This document shows, in pieces, positions 62,501-64,000 of a stretch of DNA of 64,000 nt (positions are counted from its first letter, which is position 1; every line of letters starts with the position of its first letter). Location: NCBI RefSeq assembly GCF_014200595.1, contig NZ_JACHCG010000001.1, positions 1,054,001 to 1,118,000 of the forward strand. The letters run 5' to 3'. The notes beneath the pieces are model-generated. The model did no database searches and was not told the DNA's origin. It saw only the letters and a program-made list of their open reading frames with translations. The DNA comes from Pedobacter cryoconitis. GTDB lineage: Bacteria > Bacteroidota > Bacteroidia > Sphingobacteriales > Sphingobacteriaceae. Position numbers and translations under genes: made by a program.

Positions 62501-64000
62501 AGAAATTGAAAGCTGTTTACAGGAAAGTGGTCTGGTGAGCAATAGCGTAGTCTTAGCAAGAACAGGTCATTCGGGCGATAAACAATTGGTAGGTTACGTG
62601 GTACCAGAAGCGGCATTTAGTAAAGAAGCGGTCCAGAACTGGCTGGGTACCCGTTTACCGGAATATATGGTGCCTGCTATCTGGGTAACGATGGAAGATA
62701 TTCCGTTGACATCCAATGGAAAAGTGAACCGTAAAGCGTTACCAGAGCCGGAGGTGGATAAATCATTGAGCACTGTTTATGAGGCAGCACGCAATGAAAC
62801 AGAAGAAAAACTAAGCTCAATCTGGCAGGAACTGCTGGGGGTAGAACGCATTGGTATTCATGATAATTTCTTTGAACTGGGTGGAGATTCAATCAGTATC
62901 ATCAGGGTGGTTAGTAAGATCAAGCAACTATTTAATAAAGAAGTTAAGGTATTTGAAGTTTATAAAGCTGCTACGGTTGCACAACTGGGAACGGTTGTAG
63001 ATAGCAAGTCTGCTTTATTAAACAGCGGGGTATTGTATGATCAGATTACAGCAGAAATAGCGGAATTGAAAAATACGATACTGCCGAAACTGAAAAATGC
63101 AGCAGAGATCGAAGATGTTTATCCGATGAGTGATATTGAACGCGGGATGATTTATGTTTCGCTGTTAAATCCGAAGGAAGCATTGTATCATGATCAGTTT
63201 GTATGTCCTGTTCCGGTAAATTTCGATGCAGGCATATTGAAAAGCGCGTATGAACTGTTAGCCGCGAAACATAGTATTTTAAGAACTGCTTTCAAACTGG
63301 ATGCAGATGGAAATGATCTTCAGCTGGTCCATAAAACTATTGATGTAGTCATTCCATCATTTGACATCAAAGATTTAAAAGGCGACGCTGTAAAAAGTGC
63401 TGTGGAATTATATCTGGAAGAAGAAAGAGCTACTCCTTTTATTCCTGAAAAAGCACCTTTATGGAGAGCAGCTGTGTTTACTCAGCAAGATCAGAACATT
63501 CTTGCTTTCCAGTTTCACCATGCTATTCTGGATGGATGGAGCCTGGCTTCGCTGAATACAGAACTCTTCAATTTATGTAATCAACTGATCCGTGAGCCGG
63601 AGCAGGTTGTATTGCCCTTATTGAAATGTTCTTATAAGGATTTTATCATTGAAAGTCTGATCGCAAAAAATAGCGATGACCAGCTACAGTTCTGGAAAAA
63701 TGAACTGGAAGACTACAAACGTCTTGATATTTTTACAGCAGAAAATGACTTCCAGGTCTTAAACCATCAGTTTGATGCAGATCTGGTTGCCTTATTGAAA
63801 GAAAGAACTAAACGGGACAATATCTCGCTGAAAGGTTTGGCAATGGGTGCTTATGCATATGCGCTGAACCTGCTTACTCAGGAAGATGAGCTTACTGTAG
63901 GTTTAGTGACCAATAACAGGCCGTTGGTTGAAGATGCGGATCAGCTATTGGGCTGTTTCCTGAATACGAACCCTTTCAGGTTAAAAATCTCTGCTGAAGA
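50469..64000 (+). CDS. Non-ribosomal peptide synthetase, at least four modules, 3' end beyond the right edge
   Basis: The frame is open from ATG 50469 to the edge (4510 complete residues). The domain order is C-A-T, C-A-T, C-A-T, C-A-T, C. Each of the five C domains has the active HHxxxDG motif (starting near residues 138, 1184, 2223, 3270, 4350) and every T domain has its Ser (1005, 2047, 3090, 4141). No epimerization, methylation or thioesterase domain is visible in the window. The N-terminal C domain has no preceding A domain, so this enzyme either takes a chain from another protein or is a starter C domain that joins a fatty acyl group. A4 reads as threonine and A2 as phenylalanine-like; A1 and A3 share an unusual pocket. 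The protein makes a non-ribosomal peptide; product identity is unknown. Confidence 0.97.
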   Translation, partial: MSLHTFPLHPAQQDVYIDQLINTEAPYYNVGGYIRLTGSLDKEKFIIAVNSALEVFDALKMRFDLNDPVPVIYIDDTYQKFELPELIFEEGENKRVEIEQWIKERMAIPFEVKKENILTEQYLISITDQEHLYYFKLHHLITDGYGLSGLNQYVAKKYKSLMTGEEVVFKHPSYIEEAARASAYYSADAYAAEGDYWKNKLAKRPSHVLSSRYATDEKWNTKCDTFIMEFTAAERSKLEALQLKTKASIQQLTLAALMIYFSSIQDQSEFVFGIPLHRRRTKQLRVIPGMFTGVIPFLGSCVPGTKVIDLLKSIAASQREDYRNQNYLIGDLSRHFKINSVEDALIEIVVNYAPMDFQLDFGDGLTGTANNVPSGHLPFPMEMFWYDYGQQQPLQLRMDFQVQYFDKKEVGLLAERILFMLDQFDYMLDSDISEINTLPGKEFELLKSLSHSPASSFAADPKMLTELLDEQATLRPDAVAIVLEGTELTYKQLQERSNQLSHYLHGLGIKRDTIIPICIERSIEMLIAIIGIMKAGAAYVPVDTSYPAERINYILEDTSAELMICSKETKAQITGQIQVITIEEGSSVFAGQPADHPAVIPEGKDLCYVIYTSGSTGKPKGVMVEHAGMINHLFAKIEDLQMDAETVLAFTASYTFDISVWQMFAALLCGGRTVIYTDELIYKPSALIGAVAHDQITILELVPSYLAAVLQEDMDIPLEKLRYLMVTGEAVNQHVLSLWFSHKYYANIPVVNAYGPTEASDDITHHIMYDTPLNINVPLGKPVRNLRIYIFDEAMQLTPMGIPGEICVAGIGVSRGYLGRPELTNEKFIKDPFSTDPAQRMYRTGDLGRWLPDGTIEYLGRIDDQVKIRGYRIELGEIEHALQQSGLISQSVVIAKEEVTGNKRLLGYIVPATGYDKDAVLDYLKEKLPAYMIPALVELEQLPLSANGKIDKKALPDATAEAVITTEYVAPRDQTEEFLAAQWQQLLQVSPIGVFDSFFELGGHSLLGMRLIAAITKELQVVITMKKLFLYPTIAALAAHIAQQEKGTQLTITPQPRTAGMPLSFSQEGLWFIDQLEGSSHYHIPLVLKLKGKLNTEALQLALKDIVSRHEILRTVIGEQDGTGYQQVQSADYWKTEDIKAEEDLQAAITAFMYRPFDLSADYMLRAGIIPVGTDEHILAITIHHIAADGWSAPIIISELSALYNHHAGHQNSLLPQPSLQYADYAIWQRNYMTGRVLQAEQDYWRKQLSGIEPLNLATDLIRPPVQSKKGAILEVEIGNGLLQKLNHFNKEQNVTLFMTLMSVCQALLYRYTNQEDICVGTPLAGRKQQEVENMIGFFVNTLAIRNQVNGSLSFTGLLQMVKETLLESYEHQDLPFDEVVKVAGENWDISRSPVFQVMFLLQDAMDLSSIKLEGITATTESVEHSIAKFDLSFIVTEKKDGLTLGIEYCTDLFELDTIARMAEHYIQLLEAATGSPALPIGQLKLLTTEEEHQLLHQFNQPVNKIARNRTILDIFTANVNATPDAAAIWYQQTQVSYLELDKLSNQLGHYLRDKGVKEDSLVPIYLDRGLEMIIGIMGILKAGAAYVPVDTQYPAERVKFMLEDISSNWCLTNAAFAEALQEISAEKQLDITILDYAAISGLHKKSTKIKTSLWPHNLAYMIYTSGSTGTPKGVLVEHGGVVNLASSQAKALRLAPGMRTLQFASFGFDASCYELFNTLLTGGCLVIPEKEDILSADRFSKFMNDYGVEVVTLPPSYLNVIKDNIPVSVKTIVSAGEALNSEAARKIQSYGIRLVNAYGPTENTVCATLSDDPVKEKGRVVIGKPIANVSIHILDESGQLVPVGVPGELHIGGVQVARGYFNRTELTAEKFITDPFMQHGRLYRSGDLARWLPDGNIEYLGRTDDQVKIRGYRIELGEIAAVIQQSKLVRESVVLAKVNGDGNKQLVGYIIPAENYDREELTAYLKQILPEYMIPLVVELEVFPMSTSGKVDRKALPDPVGALLRKKAYVAPGNPTEQVLAVIWEDLLAIERAGVNDDFFELGGHSLLAIRLIAAIRKQLQVELAVKDIFIHRTIAALAVHIRQKENSVLLPALTPQLRPAHIPLSFSQERLWFIDRLEGSTHYHISTVLNIKGKVNREALQYALQTIVNRHEVLRTVIREEEGVAYQHILAADQWTLKRVDTTDGIHDLAHQPFNLAEDHSLRAGLINNANDEYTLLITMHHIASDGWSVAILARELSGLYGAYIENRAHQLQPLPIQYADYALWQKAYVTGEVLKQQKQYWINKLSGLSPLNLATDYPRPAVQSTNGALLGFTLDKELTAQLNALTQAQGATLFITMMAAFKVLLYRYSGQTDICVGTPLAGRKQQEEENLIGFFVNTLAVRSDLSDNPVFTDLLQQVKGTLLEGYDYQDMPFEKIVEAVATTRDLSRHPLFQAMFVLQNMPDEVVFELGDLSLTTTDLEETTAKFDLVFTVVPKGEELLLGIEYGTDLFSAATIQKMAGHYNQLLKAIVANPEQRTGGLNILTEQEEKELARISSGQLITYSDELTFVHAFQTQVKNTPDAPALRFEEEVLSFAELNARANQLAHYLRTKGVKRDSMVPICMHRGLDMIVAVVGIWKAGGAYVPVDPKYPQDRISYMLADCEATVVIADPVSQAVLPSDLKVTVIALAHDLEILQSQPVDSPEIITTPGDLAYVLYTSGSTGKPKGVLVEHAGLFNHLLAMVDEFTMNEKTILAFTAPYTFDISVWQMVNTLICGGCTIIYPESLILRPDALIRTVDQQEVTLLQLVPSYLNAVLQEETEVTLSALQYLLVTGEAVTRQLLALWFAHPRFKSIQVVNAYGPTEASDDVSFYFMSDTPDAVNIPVGVPIQNLRLYVLDSAGQQCPIGIPGEICVAGIGVARGYLKRPDLTAEKFVEDPLYAGERMYKTGDLGRWLPDGNMEYLGRMDDQVKIRGFRIELGEIESVLQDHPLVTQAVVVAKADESGIKRLIGYVVPEEGADREELAEYLKERLPEYMVPVIFMMEVFPLTANGKIDKKALPDVASSTLREYAAPRDQSEQQLAEIWERLLEIPQAGIYDNFFERGGHSLLVIRLIAAIRKEMQTELLVKDVFIRPTIHELAAYIRQREVTELNAGITVQTRPELIPLSYSQERLWFIDQLEGSVHYHIPAVFRLNGIVSKQALSYALQQIINRHEALRTVIRQKEGVPFQYILAPDQWQLEELTIKGELHNQISAFIDRPFVLSADHMLRAGLIQLGKEEHMLVVAIHHIASDGWSSAIIVRELSALYTAYLENTTAALTLPEVQYADYAIWQRQYLKGAVLESLQHYWKQQLSGLEPLALPTDFIRPVVQSTKGAMLTFSIDPELSKALNELSQQQGTTLFMTLMSVLQVLLYRYTGQEDICVGTPVAGRSRQEVEELVGFFINTIAIRAGLNENLSFTELLQQVKTTLLEAYEHQELPFEKVVDTVVKSRDMSISPLFQVMFVLQNVPDHAGWAMPGLTLSEDEVELTTAKFDLIFNMEEGEDGLILNIEYCTDLFRPATISRMAGHFEQLLKAVTSTPAQQISVLPLLTAPEKYTLLETFTGVQADYPKEETIISLFEAQALQTPDAIAVSYEADHLTYRQLHERSNQLGHYLSSIGVVKETLVPLCMSNGLDMIVAILGVLKAGGVYVPMDPAYPEDRIQYMVEDTAAAIVISNSVDSNVLKTIDAIRVLVEMDTDFEMISKYSTEKVPVTVNAENLAYVIYTSGSTGRPKGVLIEHRNVVRLFETETPLYDFNAQDVWTMFHSFCFDFSVWEMYGALFYGGRLVMVPKHISRDITLFAELLVKEKVTVLNQTPSSFYVLQDYLVTYTDTIAVRYVIFGGEALNPGKLRPWKEAYQDCSLINMYGITETTVHVTYQLLDDQHLNSSASIIGKTIPTLSAYILDAKQHPVPIGVPGELYISGAGVARGYLNREELSAERFIANPFEAGERLYRTGDLARWYPDGNIEYLGRIDDQVKIRGFRIELGEIESCLQESGLVSNSVVLARTGHSGDKQLVGYVVPEAAFSKEAVQNWLGTRLPEYMVPAIWVTMEDIPLTSNGKVNRKALPEPEVDKSLSTVYEAARNETEEKLSSIWQELLGVERIGIHDNFFELGGDSISIIRVVSKIKQLFNKEVKVFEVYKAATVAQLGTVVDSKSALLNSGVLYDQITAEIAELKNTILPKLKNAAEIEDVYPMSDIERGMIYVSLLNPKEALYHDQFVCPVPVNFDAGILKSAYELLAAKHSILRTAFKLDADGNDLQLVHKTIDVVIPSFDIKDLKGDAVKSAVELYLEEERATPFIPEKAPLWRAAVFTQQDQNILAFQFHHAILDGWSLASLNTELFNLCNQLIREPEQVVLPLLKCSYKDFIIESLIAKNSDDQLQFWKNELEDYKRLDIFTAENDFQVLNHQFDADLVALLKERTKRDNISLKGLAMGAYAYALNLLTQEDELTVGLVTNNRPLVEDADQLLGCFLNTNPFRLKISAE
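53571..56700 (+). other. NRPS module 2 (C-A-T), phenylalanine-like pocket
   Basis: C domain about 53640-54900 with HHIAADG. A domain about 55000-56460. Pocket D235 A236 Y239 T278 V299 A301 A322 V330 C331 K517, close to the known phenylalanine code DAWTIAAICK and its variants, with Tyr in place of Trp at 239. T domain Ser codon at 56607. Confidence 0.75.
56701..59830 (+). other. NRPS module 3 (C-A-T)
   Basis: C domain about 56760-58030 with HHIASDG. A domain about 58110-59600. Pocket D235 I236 W239 Q278 L299 T301 A322 D330 D331 K517, differing from module 1 only at 278 and 299. T domain Ser codon at 59736 in GGHS. Confidence 0.78.
59831..63000 (+). other. NRPS module 4 (C-A-T), threonine pocket
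   Basis: C domain about 59890-61170 with HHIASDG. A domain about 61250-62740. Pocket D235 F236 W239 N278 I299 G301 M322 V330 H331 K517, which equals the classical threonine code DFWNIGMVHK. The T domain has GGDS (Ser codon 62889) instead of the GGHS of the other three. Confidence 0.85.
63050..64000 (+). other. NRPS fifth condensation-type domain, cut by the window edge
   Basis: The domain opens with VYPMSDIERGMIYVSLLNPK, has HHAILDG at 63516 and is followed by GCFLNTNPF near the edge. Its opening differs from the four LSFSQ-type C domains and it follows a GGDS carrier protein. It may be a condensation domain of another class (for example one accepting a D- or modified residue) or an epimerization-like domain; the edge prevents a decision. 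Confidence 0.7.

Noticed and set aside
52470..62892. Short minus-strand ORFs within the NRPS gene
   Set aside because: All are shadows of a single intact plus-strand frame.

Overview
The window looks like a chromosomal segment of a Bacteroidota bacterium, most likely a Sphingobacteriaceae member such as Pedobacter or a close relative. The evidence is a SusC/SusD pair with a DUF3823 lipoprotein, a Y_Y_Y-type histidine kinase with an AraC-type response regulator, a type IX secretion type-B adhesin next to a PorP/SprF protein, a Bacteroidota histone H1-like small protein, a DUF6377 regulator, and an AT-rich sequence (by eye near 40% GC). I judged genus from gene content only.

Layout. 1-5.1 kb holds a phosphoesterase cut by the left edge, several small proteins of unknown function, a lipoprotein gene that appears frameshifted, a flavodoxin-fold protein, and two gene remnants. 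5.2-6.8 kb is an SF2 helicase. 7.2-24.9 kb is a polysaccharide utilization locus: a GxGYxYP-domain protein, a two-component regulator split into kinase and response regulator, SusC, SusD, DUF3823, a GH2 enzyme, a glutaminase-A-type protein and an aldose 1-epimerase. It ends at a perfect 70-bp palindromic terminator. 25.0-32.3 kb encodes a PorP/SprF protein and a 2139-residue adhesin with 11 MBG repeats, seven of them nearly identical.

32.6-38.5 kb is a run of regulators and small enzymes: a cNMP-binding/AraC fusion, an AraC regulator, an SDR, an HxlR regulator, an NmrA-like protein and an alpha/beta hydrolase. Two remnants lie between them, one resembling flavin amine oxidase and one possibly OsmC. 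38.8-44.1 kb is the least explained part. Two unknown soluble proteins, a polytopic membrane protein, a histidine kinase and a LuxR response regulator form one tightly packed unit. It is followed by a 544-residue unknown protein with a Ser/Thr-rich beta region. The first gene of the unit and the 544-residue gene carry the same 28-nt leader motif at about the same distance from the start codon, which suggests that the two-component system controls both.

44.1-50.1 kb contains a CE12-like acetylesterase, an odd tRNA-like gene, a histone H1-like gene of 59 codons, a DUF6377 regulator divergent from a GH71/99-like lipoprotein, an NTF2-like protein and a tiny exported peptide. From 50,469 to the right edge runs one open frame for a non-ribosomal peptide synthetase (at least 4510 residues; C-A-T x4, then a fifth C domain). 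The binding-pocket residues read as threonine for module 4 and phenylalanine-like for module 2.
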